From positions 62,001-126,000 of the forward strand of contig DETD01000020.1 of the NCBI GenBank assembly GCA_002362105.1: a stretch of 64,000 nucleotides of DNA, in the 5' to 3' direction. This document shows, piece by piece, positions 8,101 through 16,407 of the stretch. Origin of the DNA: Bacteroidales bacterium UBA3297 (GTDB taxonomy: Bacteria; Bacteroidota; Bacteroidia; Bacteroidales; Paludibacteraceae). Within the stretch, counting starts at the first letter, position 1. Every line of letters starts with the position of its first letter. Made by a program: the position numbers and the translations under genes. The notes beneath the pieces were generated by a model that saw only the letters and a list, made by a program, of their open reading frames with translations, ran no database searches and was not told where the DNA came from.

Positions 8101-9248
8101 CGTTTGCGAACTGCAATTTTCTCCAGCACATCAAACTGCCCAAAACGCTACGCGAAATTGGGATAGGCGCGTTTGGAGGCTGCGCAACGCTGAAACAGGT
8201 CAACCTTCCGCAAAACCTGAAGGAACTGGGTATTGAGGCGTTCGCAGAGTGCCGCAGTCTGGCAAACATAGGCATACCCGACAGTTTAGACAAAATCAAC
8301 TACCACACCTTCTACAACTGCCAAGCGCTCACCGCCATTTCGCTGCCAAGCACCATAGAGACCCTAGAAGAAGGTGCGTTTGGGAAATGCCATAATTTGG
8401 AAAACGTTTTCTTGAGCAATGGTTTGAAAGAAATCGGAGAGAAGGTGTTCGAGTACTGCGAGAGCCTGACCGACCTAATGCTGCCAGACAGTGTGGAGAT
8501 GATAAACGACGGAGCCTTCCGCTACTGTAGCAACCTCACACAAGTCGACCTACCCGCCCAGCTAAACTATATGGGCAACGCAGTGTTCAAAAAATGCAGA
8601 AATTTGAGTAAACTGTATCTAAGTTCCGAGTGCGAGCGCTATGCGGTAGTTGACAACGTACTGTACACAAAAGACCAGAGCGAACTCCTCTACCACCCGT
8701 CGGCATACGTCCGCAACAATGGTTATGTAACCAGCGATTCGGTAAAGGGCATCAGCGACTACGCCTTCGAAGGCTGCCATATAACGGAAATAACCATATC
8801 GGGCAAAACAACCGCTATTGGCGACTACTGTTTTCTGAACAGCAAGATTGAGTCGATACAACTGCCGGCCAAACTGAAGAGTTTGGGCGCAAACGCCTTT
8901 TCTGGCTGCAAAGCACTGAAAGCGGTAACGCTACCAGAAAAAGTCACGCATTTGAGGGAGGGACTTTTCCGCAACTGCTCAAAATTGGAACAGATACAAC
9001 TGACCGGAAAACTGAAAGCCATCGACAGCCTGGCCTTTAAAGGTTGCAGTGATCTGAAAGCAATTGAAATAAAGGGCGAGAACTGCTCCATTGCCGAAAA
9101 AGCCTTTGAAGATTGCAAAGCGCTAGAAAGTGTTAAACTGTACGGCATAAAAGAAGCCGGAAGTCCGGCCTTCTACAACTGCAATAACATAAAGGACCTA
9201 TTCATATCGACGGACTCGGAAATTGACGTCAAGAAAGCCTTCAAATAA
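5172..9248 (+). CDS. Giant BspA-like leucine-rich-repeat (LRR_5) protein without signal peptide
   Basis: The protein has 1358 residues. The open frame runs back through the tRNA, but 5172 is its only ATG before the repeats. It is built of dozens of 23-residue repeats of the treponemal/BspA type (I.LP..L..IG..AF..C..L), which form a curved binding surface. Three capping modules of the form FD.(D)TL..A.LYV...YK....W.KF..I occur near residues 142, 406 and 857. Four beta-hairpin inserts starting DGVL/DNVL and containing YP or HP occur near residues 299, 589, 646 and 1162. An acidic run lies near 186-200. BspA relatives are usually surface adhesins, but no signal peptide, lipobox or sorting tail is visible here. 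Confidence 0.9.
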   Translation: MADQIKYSKVNNNEVLVSGYLNGISPNLTIPEQIKHSGKVFQVTEIGESAFSGCSILQSVFLEQIKNVRTKAFAGCENLKLVQFTEHLTSLGEHSFAWCGLERIIFPTQLTHIGQYAFVGCNRLRQIICTPATPPKISDKSFDQDTLEKGAIYVQPEAIDLYKNDENWSKFKNIHSISELKKLPNLDDEDEEDEEEQDKDLIFTENVIFRISENDENQVCVEQCNPDLTGTLHLPETVGHEGKIYLVTEIEKGALENCEKLQQIHIPANISYIPFGTFAHCDALQHIRVDAGSQSFCDKDGVLFDKYGNILLCYPKGRKEKSYQVPPTTVGLAPACFIDCTTLESVYLFDNIRLIGIQAFYNCTSLRTISLPISLNELSGGAFYKCDQLESVYVQGSAPAETNDPFDDDTLKRATLYVSRDSLQKYKAADLWSKFGKIKMLDDISIDNGAMTFRPNGSHTATLINVDKKLSGALSIPSTITHKGETYTVDRIGRNSIEDCLQLTSIQLPETIASIGYRSVCVCSKIKSLVLPPNLRFIENEAFCFNVNLTTIFLPEKLEAIGDNVFNGDLKLQEIKVDANNQHYTSQDGVLYDRRGALVAYPAAKKDECYLLPDSVDAMNNTTFADAGNLTRFEVSANNQYYSTIDGVLVTKDHSILIAYPRGRKDRAYTVDRSIKQISQRAFSKCKISHLDLSAGLQTFEEGAFFDCQDLVQVDLPEGLTEISERCFLWCEKLKKIEFPESIEKIGSAAFMNCRSLEHLKLPKRLTRIEKGTFSDCVSLNFIELPEELESIGDHAFANCPQLTGISIPASVNSIGEGAFTNSFTELGMLTCMLNNGGNISIVMNGETPPAIAENTFDQYCYNRVNLIVPENAINNYRNTDGWTRFKNIMTANGQKGTKKGTDVFEDKDFTYKIIGTNQVELTKYKHNRTETVTVAPQTSYKGTTYTITRIGESAFEETDISGITIEAPVEVIEKYAFANCNFLQHIKLPKTLREIGIGAFGGCATLKQVNLPQNLKELGIEAFAECRSLANIGIPDSLDKINYHTFYNCQALTAISLPSTIETLEEGAFGKCHNLENVFLSNGLKEIGEKVFEYCESLTDLMLPDSVEMINDGAFRYCSNLTQVDLPAQLNYMGNAVFKKCRNLSKLYLSSECERYAVVDNVLYTKDQSELLYHPSAYVRNNGYVTSDSVKGISDYAFEGCHITEITISGKTTAIGDYCFLNSKIESIQLPAKLKSLGANAFSGCKALKAVTLPEKVTHLREGLFRNCSKLEQIQLTGKLKAIDSLAFKGCSDLKAIEIKGENCSIAEKAFEDCKALESVKLYGIKEAGSPAFYNCNNIKDLFISTDSEIDVKKAFK

Positions 9249-9253
9249 ATAAA

Positions 9254-10003
9254 ATGAACATTATTCATTATAGAATAACAGCACTAATAATTGTAATGCT
9301 ACTCGCATTGGGTTGCAGCTTCCAAAGTACAACCAACGATATACCTGCGCAGTCGGAAGACTTTTGTGTGGAAGTTAAAGGTGCTGTCTCTAATCTAGTT
9401 TTCGATGGAAGGGATAGTGTACCCCGCTTAACATACGAACAACTCACGAAAGAGTTTCAAATAGAAATAGAAGATAGCATCTTTTCCGATTGGTACTACC
9501 TGGGATATTGTTATATAATAGGATATAACCATGAAGCAGGTATGGGAGAGGTGACATTTGAAGACTGTCCCTTGTATATATTTAAGCGAACGGATGATAA
9601 GTGGCTTTTGAAAGAAGAAAAAGTATTCTATCGAAATGCAGAGTTATTAGAAGGTAGCAAAAATTTAGTGAAAGTGGAAATATTCAAGGCGCACGACAAT
9701 ATTGATGATGGAATTGTTGGGTTTTATCAGTTGACCGATGGCAATATAAAGCCATTGCATGAATACTCAATTTATTGCCACAACAATAAAGAGTCTATTG
9801 ATTCCGATACGATTGCCTGCTTCTATAGCATAGTGAATATTAGAATGAAACCAAAATTTTCCTATCAACTTATCAAAAATTGGGTACTCTATTCCGAAAT
9901 TAAAGACTCTGATGATTGGGACTGGAACTTACCAACATTTATGAATATGAAGAATTACTGTCACCAAGATACGATTCTTGTTGAGTTTAACGGACAGCTT
10001 TAA
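9254..10003 (+). CDS. Hypothetical lipoprotein
   Basis: The 249-residue protein starts five bases after the leucine-rich-repeat gene, so the two are almost certainly cotranscribed. It has a signal peptide with lipobox LALGC (Cys21). The mature part is acidic and rich in aromatic residues (DWYYLGYCYIIGYN, DSDDWDWNLP), with no domain I recognise. Linkage to the repeat protein suggests a shared role, but the sequence does not show which. The base composition is lower in GC than that of its upstream partner. Confidence 0.75.
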   Translation: MNIIHYRITALIIVMLLALGCSFQSTTNDIPAQSEDFCVEVKGAVSNLVFDGRDSVPRLTYEQLTKEFQIEIEDSIFSDWYYLGYCYIIGYNHEAGMGEVTFEDCPLYIFKRTDDKWLLKEEKVFYRNAELLEGSKNLVKVEIFKAHDNIDDGIVGFYQLTDGNIKPLHEYSIYCHNNKESIDSDTIACFYSIVNIRMKPKFSYQLIKNWVLYSEIKDSDDWDWNLPTFMNMKNYCHQDTILVEFNGQL

Positions 10004-10107
10004 TATTATGTGTATTTTCAGTCAGGATACTCCTATCCGGCAATTGCAAAAACATAACAACACTTTTAAAAGACACTAACACAAGTAATTTACACCATTT
10101 AGTATCT

Positions 10108-10296
10108 TCATTCATTCTTTAGTATCACCACGCTATTAACGGACGTCTTGTCAATTTTCAGGAGCGAACATACAATCGACAAGTACTCGTCTCCCATTAA
10201 AATCCTTAACTCGTCAAAACCATCCTCTGTAAGGGTTAGAGTCTCAGTATATGCTTCACCAAACTTTGGGTATACTTCAAATTCTACATTTACCAT
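10108..10296 (-). CDS. Small acidic hypothetical protein
   Basis: This ATG-started frame encodes 62 residues (MVNVEFEVYPKFGEAY at the N-terminus) with alternating hydrophobic and polar residues typical of a small alpha/beta domain. There is no signal peptide or recognisable family. A shorter ORF lies upstream on the same strand behind a -7-like element, so the two could form a small operon. It could also be the remnant of a larger gene. Confidence 0.45.
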   Translation of the reverse strand: MVNVEFEVYPKFGEAYTETLTLTEDGFDELRILMGDEYLSIVCSLLKIDKTSVNSVVILKNE

Positions 10297-10337
10297 ATCT
10301 ACTCAAATTAATTCCGAAAATCAGTCAATACATTCTA

Positions 10338-10457
10338 CTAATTACAGCGTTCATCATCTCCACAAAAACTGTCAGGATGTCCAAATAAAACATGGTTATA
10401 AAAAGACAATTTACACCAATACCTTGAACTTTTTTTCGTTTCCATTGTTACTATCAT
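10338..10457 (-). CDS. Possible 39-residue small protein
   Basis: An ATG at 10457 opens a 39-codon frame that ends in TAG. The product is basic at first (METKKSSRYWCK) and then has FGHPDSFCGDDERCN with three cysteines in total. It lies about 40 bases downstream of a TATATTTG element and about 40 bases upstream of the 62-residue gene. It is short enough to be chance, or a decayed gene start. Confidence 0.25.
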   Translation of the reverse strand: MIVTMETKKSSRYWCKLSFYNHVLFGHPDSFCGDDERCN

Positions 10458-10501
10458 CCTTCTAGTACCAAAGAAAAATCAGAACCTAGCGAAAAAACGC
10501 A

Positions 10502-10509
10502 CAAATATA
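10502..10509 (-). promoter_or_regulatory. -7 element for the small minus-strand ORFs
   Basis: The minus strand reads TATATTTG, a match to TAnnTTTG. The -33 region has only a TTG at a spacing of about 22. It lies just downstream of the xylan operon terminator and could start a separate small transcript. Confidence 0.35.
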
Positions 10510-10543
10510 GCACAAAAGTTCTTTGGTAAGACAACCCATACGC

Positions 10544-10576
10544 AAAAAAATAGCGATGGCTTTTACACCATCGCTA
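10544..10576 (-). terminator. Terminator of the xylan operon
   Basis: The minus strand reads TAGCGATGG, a short loop, CCATCGCTA and then seven T. It lies 27 bases after the stop of the esterase-GH43 gene. Confidence 0.9.
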
Positions 10577-10602
10577 TCCATTCTATGTATGTAAGTACCG
10601 AA

Positions 10603-13600
10603 TTAATACTTAATCATCTTAACAGTCTTCACACCGTTTGAAACGAAGTATACGCCAGTTGAAAGGTCTGATACAGAAATCTGGGCAGCGTCAGCCTCTG
10701 CAACAAAAGTCTTAACAACGGTACCAGCCGCAGTAGTAACAGTGACAATGTCACCTTCGTTCAAACCGCTTACAGTAACGAAGTTCTTTGCAGGATTTGG
10801 CTCTACAGCAAGCGAAGCAGCACCCGATTCAATAACCTCATCTTCGGCCGGATCTTCGTAATACATCGTCCAAGAATCGAACTGCAAATCACCACTGAAA
10901 GTGAAGAACAAATCTTTAGATGTAGGGATATCGGAAGACAACTTACACTTGAATTCCTCGAAAGAAGAGTTAGCCTCCACATTCAAATAACCAATTACAG
11001 GACCATTGGCAGAACCTGTAGAGATTCTGATAGCGCCACCACAAGGAGCAGAAACGCGGGCCTTAAATCGGTTAACATCTTGAGCTTTAACGCCACAGAC
11101 GCCAATCCAAGCGCCATCTTTACCGCTAACAGCCATATTTGTAGACTTGCCCACATAGTTGACAGACACGCCGTTCTGCCAAGCAAAGCACTCGGCCTGA
11201 ATGTACTTCGTAGCATCGACATAAGTCACCTGGTCAACCCCCTTGGTAGTACCAGCCGACACACCCATAATTTTACCAGCCGACTCGTCAACATTGGCAT
11301 AATCGACATGCGAGCTACGGTAACCACCACTTACACCAATCTGGTTTTGAATCCACTGACTGTGGTAGCAGATGTACCACTTGTCCTTAAACTTAAAGAA
11401 GCTGTGGTGGTTGTTACCATTATCGCCAAGCCATTTGGAAGGGTTGTCGAAGACCTTACGGTCGAATTTGAAATCGGACATCGGCTTATTAGAAATCATA
11501 GTAGCAATAACGGCATTGTTGATACCGATATTGTTACCACCAGTATTCCAGTTCGTACAATATGAATACACATAGTTATTACCAATCTTGTTGATACCCG
11601 CATCCTCGAACAGATAAGGCGGATTCAAAGTAGTAGGAGTACCGTCGATGCTGATAAAGTCCTTACCAAGTTTTGCGATACGTGCCGTACCAGGATCAGC
11701 ATCCTTGCCTTTAGGTACACCACCACCGAAATAAAGATAGCCAGTACCATCGTCGTCGATAAGCACAGCAGGGTCAAACAACCATTCCACATTACCACAA
11801 TTTGGAGTTTGACGGGTAATCAGTCCCTGTCCATTCTTCACATCTTCCCAAGGGCCATAAGGGGTGTCGGAAGCCACCACATAAATACCATTACCATTGT
11901 TAGCGAAATAGAGGAAGAAGCGTTCCTTTCCATTTATTTTCGCATGGCAGGCAGTAGGTGCCCAAGAGTTAACGGCTTTAGAGATACCGCCATTACCGGC
12001 CACCTTCATAGGCCCGTGGTCGGTCCAGTTAACGAGGTCGGCAGAAGCAAGGCATACAATTTCAGTAATGTTACCATAACCGTTCGACTTAATTTTACCC
12101 GCATTATCGTATTCGTAGATATCGTGCGTCATGTAGATGTAGACCGAGTCGCCATAAACCATAGCGCATGGGTCAGCCCCATAACGCTGAGTCATAATCG
12201 GATTGTGGTTAGTAGCAGGTTTAACCTTAGGATTAACGTTACTCAAAGCGATACCAGAGAAGATAGAAGCCAGTTCGACCTCGTCACGCGAGCCAACCAC
12301 GCAACCGCTTTCATCGTAAGGGTCGCTACCGTTAGACTCATACTTCTCGAAAGTCATATAGTCCATATCGAACCAGCTGTTAGTAACCTTCAGCTGAAGC
12401 GTGTGCTGACCAGCAGAAATTTCGCTTGTACGGAAGGTGATGGTCGAGAACTCAGAGAAGCTGCCAGTGTTAGGAGCAGAAATATCGCCAGTGATAGCCT
12501 TTCCGTCAATCAAGAGTTGGAAAGAGGCGGTAGCATTATCGGTTGCCGCAGAAACAGAAACCTTATATTTAGAAGTCTCCTTCACATCAACCGTATAGTT
12601 CAACCACTCGCCGGTCTGGTTGTAACCAATAACAAAACCGGTTGCGCCTTTGTAGATGTCAACACCATCAGTACGGAAAGCCTCACCACGGTTTTCAGTA
12701 TCCTCATCACTATAAGCGACACCCTGTCCGCCGAAATCGTACTCTTCAGCCTCGATAGAGCCAGGAATAACAGCAGGAGAGCCATTATAAGGACCATCCT
12801 CAGGATTATTCTGATTATTAGGATTGTCTTGATTGTTAGGATTATCATTATTAGAGGTTCCACAATCCAACGAGAAGCGACGAAGGAACTGCCAGATTTC
12901 GCGAACAGAATGATAAGTGTCGTTTGAAGGCCAGTGTCCCTTACCATAAATCTTGTTCAGGCAAACCTCAACGCCACATTTACCGTTCTTCCACAAATAA
13001 CGGGTAGCCGCACCACTGACAACAGACTCAACAGGAGTGTCGTCACAACCATTAGCCGCAGCCCAAGCCTTGGCCTGCGCATAAGCACCCTGCTGTTCCT
13101 GATACATTCCGTTGAAATCACCTTTCCAAGGTTCGTAGTGTACCACATCGTCAGCATCGCCGTTAGTATGGATAATAGGAATTGGACGCGAAGGCTTAGC
13201 CGTCAAGTCACCGATAGGATAACCCGAAACCGGAGCACAAGCGGCAATTTGGTCTGCCATGTTGTTAGCCACAGCATAAGTAAGCATACCGCCCATTGAG
13301 AAACCTGACATATAGACACGTTTCAAGTCGATTTTGTATTTAGAACTCATCTCCTTGATGATGGCCTTAATGAAGGCAATATCGGAGCCATTGCCGCTCA
13401 AATCCCAAGTCGACCCGTTGGACTGAGGGTAAACGACAAGGAATTTAGCCGTATCGGCAACCTGGTCCCAACGAGACTGTTTCTTCTGATAAGCGATGTC
13501 CTGTCCCATACCGTGGGCAGAGATAACCATCGGTCTGTTCTCACCCATACCACTTGGTGCATACACATCAATCGTACGGCTCTTACCGTTCACATTGATG

Positions 13601-13695
13601 GTGCTTTGAACACCCGGCAGATTTTGAGCAGCAGCAGTTACAGAAAGCATTGCTCCGATTGCGGACACAAATGCTATTTTGTGAAATGTACTCAT
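10603..13695 (-). CDS. Multidomain secreted xylanolytic enzyme: CE1-like esterase, CBM6, GH43, CBM6, T9SS tail
   Basis: The protein has 1030 residues and a signal peptide ending near residue 23. Residues 25-280 form a feruloyl-esterase / PHB-depolymerase-like alpha/beta hydrolase with nucleophile Ser133 (GFSMGG), Asp182 or Asp183 and His254 (GKGHW). A linker rich in Asn, Pro and Asp follows, then a CBM6 at about 308-450. Residues 495-810 are a GH43 beta-propeller with Asp508 (GADP), Asp641 (FDPAVLIDDDG) and Glu698 (FEDAG) at the positions of base, modulator and acid. A second CBM6-like module and a type A T9SS sorting domain (VEPNPAKNFVTV to the end) complete it. It should remove feruloyl and arabinosyl side groups from xylan at the cell surface. 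Confidence 0.92.
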   Translation of the reverse strand: MSTFHKIAFVSAIGAMLSVTAAAQNLPGVQSTINVNGKSRTIDVYAPSGMGENRPMVISAHGMGQDIAYQKKQSRWDQVADTAKFLVVYPQSNGSTWDLSGNGSDIAFIKAIIKEMSSKYKIDLKRVYMSGFSMGGMLTYAVANNMADQIAACAPVSGYPIGDLTAKPSRPIPIIHTNGDADDVVHYEPWKGDFNGMYQEQQGAYAQAKAWAAANGCDDTPVESVVSGAATRYLWKNGKCGVEVCLNKIYGKGHWPSNDTYHSVREIWQFLRRFSLDCGTSNNDNPNNQDNPNNQNNPEDGPYNGSPAVIPGSIEAEEYDFGGQGVAYSDEDTENRGEAFRTDGVDIYKGATGFVIGYNQTGEWLNYTVDVKETSKYKVSVSAATDNATASFQLLIDGKAITGDISAPNTGSFSEFSTITFRTSEISAGQHTLQLKVTNSWFDMDYMTFEKYESNGSDPYDESGCVVGSRDEVELASIFSGIALSNVNPKVKPATNHNPIMTQRYGADPCAMVYGDSVYIYMTHDIYEYDNAGKIKSNGYGNITEIVCLASADLVNWTDHGPMKVAGNGGISKAVNSWAPTACHAKINGKERFFLYFANNGNGIYVVASDTPYGPWEDVKNGQGLITRQTPNCGNVEWLFDPAVLIDDDGTGYLYFGGGVPKGKDADPGTARIAKLGKDFISIDGTPTTLNPPYLFEDAGINKIGNNYVYSYCTNWNTGGNNIGINNAVIATMISNKPMSDFKFDRKVFDNPSKWLGDNGNNHHSFFKFKDKWYICYHSQWIQNQIGVSGGYRSSHVDYANVDESAGKIMGVSAGTTKGVDQVTYVDATKYIQAECFAWQNGVSVNYVGKSTNMAVSGKDGAWIGVCGVKAQDVNRFKARVSAPCGGAIRISTGSANGPVIGYLNVEANSSFEEFKCKLSSDIPTSKDLFFTFSGDLQFDSWTMYYEDPAEDEVIESGAASLAVEPNPAKNFVTVSGLNEGDIVTVTTAAGTVVKTFVAEADAAQISVSDLSTGVYFVSNGVKTVKMIKY

Positions 13696-13710
13696 AATAC
13701 TATAGTTAGT

Positions 13711-15972
13711 TTATTTTTTATACTTGAAAGACTTACCATTTGCAGAATAAAGGATGTAGACCCCCTTATCGGCAAACTTTGCATCGAAATCGTTTTTAGA
13801 GCTGATGACCACACTGCCGAGCACCTTACCGTTTGCGTCGCAAACCTTGTAATTGCCAGCAGGGAAATCGGCAAGAACCACACTTGCACCGGTTTGGTTA
13901 GAGCCTATGGCCTTAATCCAGTCGATGTTAACCCATGAAGACTCGATATTAACGAGCATTTCGTGAATACCGGCCGAAAGTTTAACCACCTTATCGGAAG
14001 TCAACTCCTTGTAAGAAGTCCAGTCGCCAGTATCTTCCGAATTAAATACAACTTTGGTAGACTCGTCGTCATCGAACATGATAGAGAAAGAAGAAGCGCC
14101 CCCCTCGTCCGACACATTCGCCGACAGAATATATTCGTCGTCTTTTTCTACCTCAACGGCGTATTTCAGCCACTCACCGGCCTCACAATAGCCAACCGCG
14201 TAACCACCGTCGCACACATACACGTCTACATTAGCATCTGGCCTGTATGTAGCGTCTCCCTTATTTTCCTCAACGAGGTCGTTATAAGAAGTACCAGCCG
14301 CACCCTCGTTGAAATTCTCGGCCTCAATTATACCAGGAATCTTAGAAGGGACACCACCAAATGGACCCGGTTTCTTCACCACTTCGATAGTGATAGGAGC
14401 GGCCTCGCCCGACTCACCATTCTCGTCGTAAGCAATAGCGTTAATCGTGTGCTTACCAACAGTAGCGTCAGCACCATAATAGAAAGCGAAAGGAGCTACC
14501 CATTTGTCCTTAATCTGGTCGTCGCCTTCGAAGAACTTGATATTTTTAATTTCAGCCTCACTCTTATAAGTAGGGGTAATCAGCACGCTGTCGCCCTCTT
14601 CAATAACATATTTTTCAGCAGCAATGTCCAAACGAACCTTACCACTACCTTCACCCACATATGTCACACAACTCTTAGCAGGGAGTGTAACAGAGAAAGA
14701 AGTGCCCTTATTAATCGCATCGAGCTGCTTCATGTTTCTTGTCTGGTCAGTAATCCAAACATTCCACTGTTGCACCTTTGTACCAGGAACCGAGATATTG
14801 ATGGTCTTAGCTTCGGTACTCATGTTAACGGCAACAATCACAACATCGTCACCGTTCTTATATGCCGACGTGTACACATTATAAGTAGGGTTAATCGTAC
14901 AGTCGACACGATAATAACCAGGTCGGATGAATCTGGCGAACTGACCGAAAAGCCAACCGCGCTTCGTAATCTGTCCATCCTTAGCATTGTCGTTGTTAGT
15001 GTCGCCATTATTAATCAGCGAGTAGTTTCTCTTCAAGTACCACCATACATAGGCGCTCATATTAGAGAGGGTCAATCCACGATGGATAGAATAAGCGACT
15101 TCCAAAGCCTCGGGCCAAACATTCGCACGGCATGGCGAACCATTCGTAGCGTTAGACGAAGTGTAGTACTCGGTCATCCATAACTCCTTGTCAGGGTCAT
15201 TGGCAATCTTTTGGTCGCCAAGGGTGTATTTAAAGAAGTTATCGCCAGTAGAAGCACTACTTGCATAGAAATGTGTACCAAGAATGTCGATATTCTTAAG
15301 CGCACTAGCATCGTTCAGCACCTTGTTGTAGAGATCCTTGCTATAGGCAAAACTTTCTGCAGTAATCACCTTTGTGCCGTTCACACGAAGTTTAGCAGCG
15401 TAGTTTTTAGTGTATTCGTACACTTGGTCGGTGCTCCACCACGTCCAATCGTGTCCATAATCGGGCTCATTAGCAAAACTCATAGCATAAAGACTGACCC
15501 CATTTTGATACATGTAGTTATTGAACTCAATCAAATGGTCGGTATACTTCGAGAAAGCACTCGTGTTAATCTGTTTCTCGTTAGCACGATACTGACAAGA
15601 AGGATTGTTACAAAAAGCGGTCGTCTTCGTACACATATCAGCAGAAGGCGTATTCCAAGGAGTTGCGAAGATTTTCACCCCCATATCCTGTACCTTCTTA
15701 CAAGTCGAAATTTCACGACTCCAGTTACTTTTATTTTCAGCAACCCAAATACGCATTACTGAAAGTCCAAGTTTGTTATCACCAACACCAAACAATTTAT
15801 CAATATCGTTATCGGTAAGGTCATAACCCGTCCAACAGGGATGGTTAATACCACCAAATCCCTGGATTTTCTGTTTAACGCTTGACAGGTTCACCGTACA
15901 ATCTTGGGCAACAACAGAAGATGCCCCCGTCAAAGCAAATAAAGCAATAGTTAGTGTATAAAATCTATTCAT
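13711..15972 (-). CDS. Secreted GH30 xylanase with Ig-like and CBM6 modules
   Basis: I place the start at the ATG at 15972, because the longer frame begins without a signal peptide; this ATG gives one ending near VVAQD. The GH30 catalytic domain covers about residues 25-430, with acid/base Glu169 (SFANEP) and nucleophile Glu268 (LWMTEYY). The VWWYLKRNYS segment resembles the glucuronate-binding loop of subfamily 8 glucuronoxylanases. An Ig-like domain (about 440-545), a CBM6 (about 550-690) and a short C-terminal tail follow. The tail resembles the end of a T9SS sorting domain (GKVLGSVV, KGVYILYS). It is the first gene of the operon, 15 bases before the esterase-GH43 gene. It probably cuts the xylan backbone. 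Confidence 0.92.
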   Translation of the reverse strand: MNRFYTLTIALFALTGASSVVAQDCTVNLSSVKQKIQGFGGINHPCWTGYDLTDNDIDKLFGVGDNKLGLSVMRIWVAENKSNWSREISTCKKVQDMGVKIFATPWNTPSADMCTKTTAFCNNPSCQYRANEKQINTSAFSKYTDHLIEFNNYMYQNGVSLYAMSFANEPDYGHDWTWWSTDQVYEYTKNYAAKLRVNGTKVITAESFAYSKDLYNKVLNDASALKNIDILGTHFYASSASTGDNFFKYTLGDQKIANDPDKELWMTEYYTSSNATNGSPCRANVWPEALEVAYSIHRGLTLSNMSAYVWWYLKRNYSLINNGDTNNDNAKDGQITKRGWLFGQFARFIRPGYYRVDCTINPTYNVYTSAYKNGDDVVIVAVNMSTEAKTINISVPGTKVQQWNVWITDQTRNMKQLDAINKGTSFSVTLPAKSCVTYVGEGSGKVRLDIAAEKYVIEEGDSVLITPTYKSEAEIKNIKFFEGDDQIKDKWVAPFAFYYGADATVGKHTINAIAYDENGESGEAAPITIEVVKKPGPFGGVPSKIPGIIEAENFNEGAAGTSYNDLVEENKGDATYRPDANVDVYVCDGGYAVGYCEAGEWLKYAVEVEKDDEYILSANVSDEGGASSFSIMFDDDESTKVVFNSEDTGDWTSYKELTSDKVVKLSAGIHEMLVNIESSWVNIDWIKAIGSNQTGASVVLADFPAGNYKVCDANGKVLGSVVISSKNDFDAKFADKGVYILYSANGKSFKYKK

Positions 15973-16407
15973 GGTATAAACCTTTTTTAAACAATACGCA
16001 ATCTTAGCGAATTTATAGACAATAGAATTGTAAAATTCAAGCAAACGACAAGACCATTGTATCAATCTACTATTTTAGCATGATACATCATTACTTATGT
16101 TACAAATCTTTGGATTTTTTCATCAAATCTTTGAAGATTGCTTTCAAAATAGAGGCTTATCCACCTAACTATGAAACAATACAAAAAAAACTACAACAGC
16201 AAACAAAATAAGGCAATTGGGTATTATTCAATACCGTTAAACAGCATATCTGTGAAAAAAGAGCGTTTTTTTTCTAACTAATGACCGCCTCACGGCCGTT
16301 AAAAGCCACTATAAGTGGGGGATGCTCTGAAAATAGGACCATAATTGCAGTCAAGAAAAAAACTGATGCATCTTTTTTTTCGATACACCCGTTTTTTTTC
16401 TTAGTAT
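15973..16407. other. Upstream region of the xylan operon
   Basis: This stretch has no convincing gene. It holds two copies of the palindromic 10-mer CAAATCTTTG and a neighbouring inverted repeat (16103-16150), a small GGTATT/AATACC hairpin near 16220-16235, and T-rich and A-rich tracts near 16260 and 16360-16400. No clean TAnnTTTG promoter was found for the GH30 gene; TATAAATTCG near 16010 is the nearest. Confidence 0.5.
16103..16150 (-). promoter_or_regulatory. Candidate operator of the xylan operon
   Basis: CAAATCTTTG occurs at 16103-16112 and 16124-16133, exactly 21 bases apart (two helical turns), and each copy is a CAAA-TTTG palindrome. The second copy overlaps the inverted repeat TTTGAA-N7-TTCAAA at about 16131-16149. 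Such spacing on one face of DNA suits a dimeric activator or repressor. It is inferred to control the GH30/GH43 operon, whose start codon lies about 130 bases away. Confidence 0.4.

Larger units (their letters stand above)
10297..10602. other. Intergenic region with a small ORF, a -7 element and a terminator
   Basis: This roughly 300-base stretch lies between the 62-residue gene and the end of the xylan operon. It holds the 39-codon ORF (10338-10457), a TATATTTG element (10502-10509) and the terminator of the xylan operon (10544-10576). Nothing else was recognised. Confidence 0.6.

Noticed and set aside
5024..10003. Possible genomic island inserted at tRNA-Thr
   Set aside because: No integrase and no second copy of the tRNA 3' end were seen downstream; the neighbouring genes look resident.
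11809..12927. 372-residue plus-strand ORF
   Set aside because: It is a shadow of the esterase-GH43 gene on the opposite strand, with no recognisable domain.
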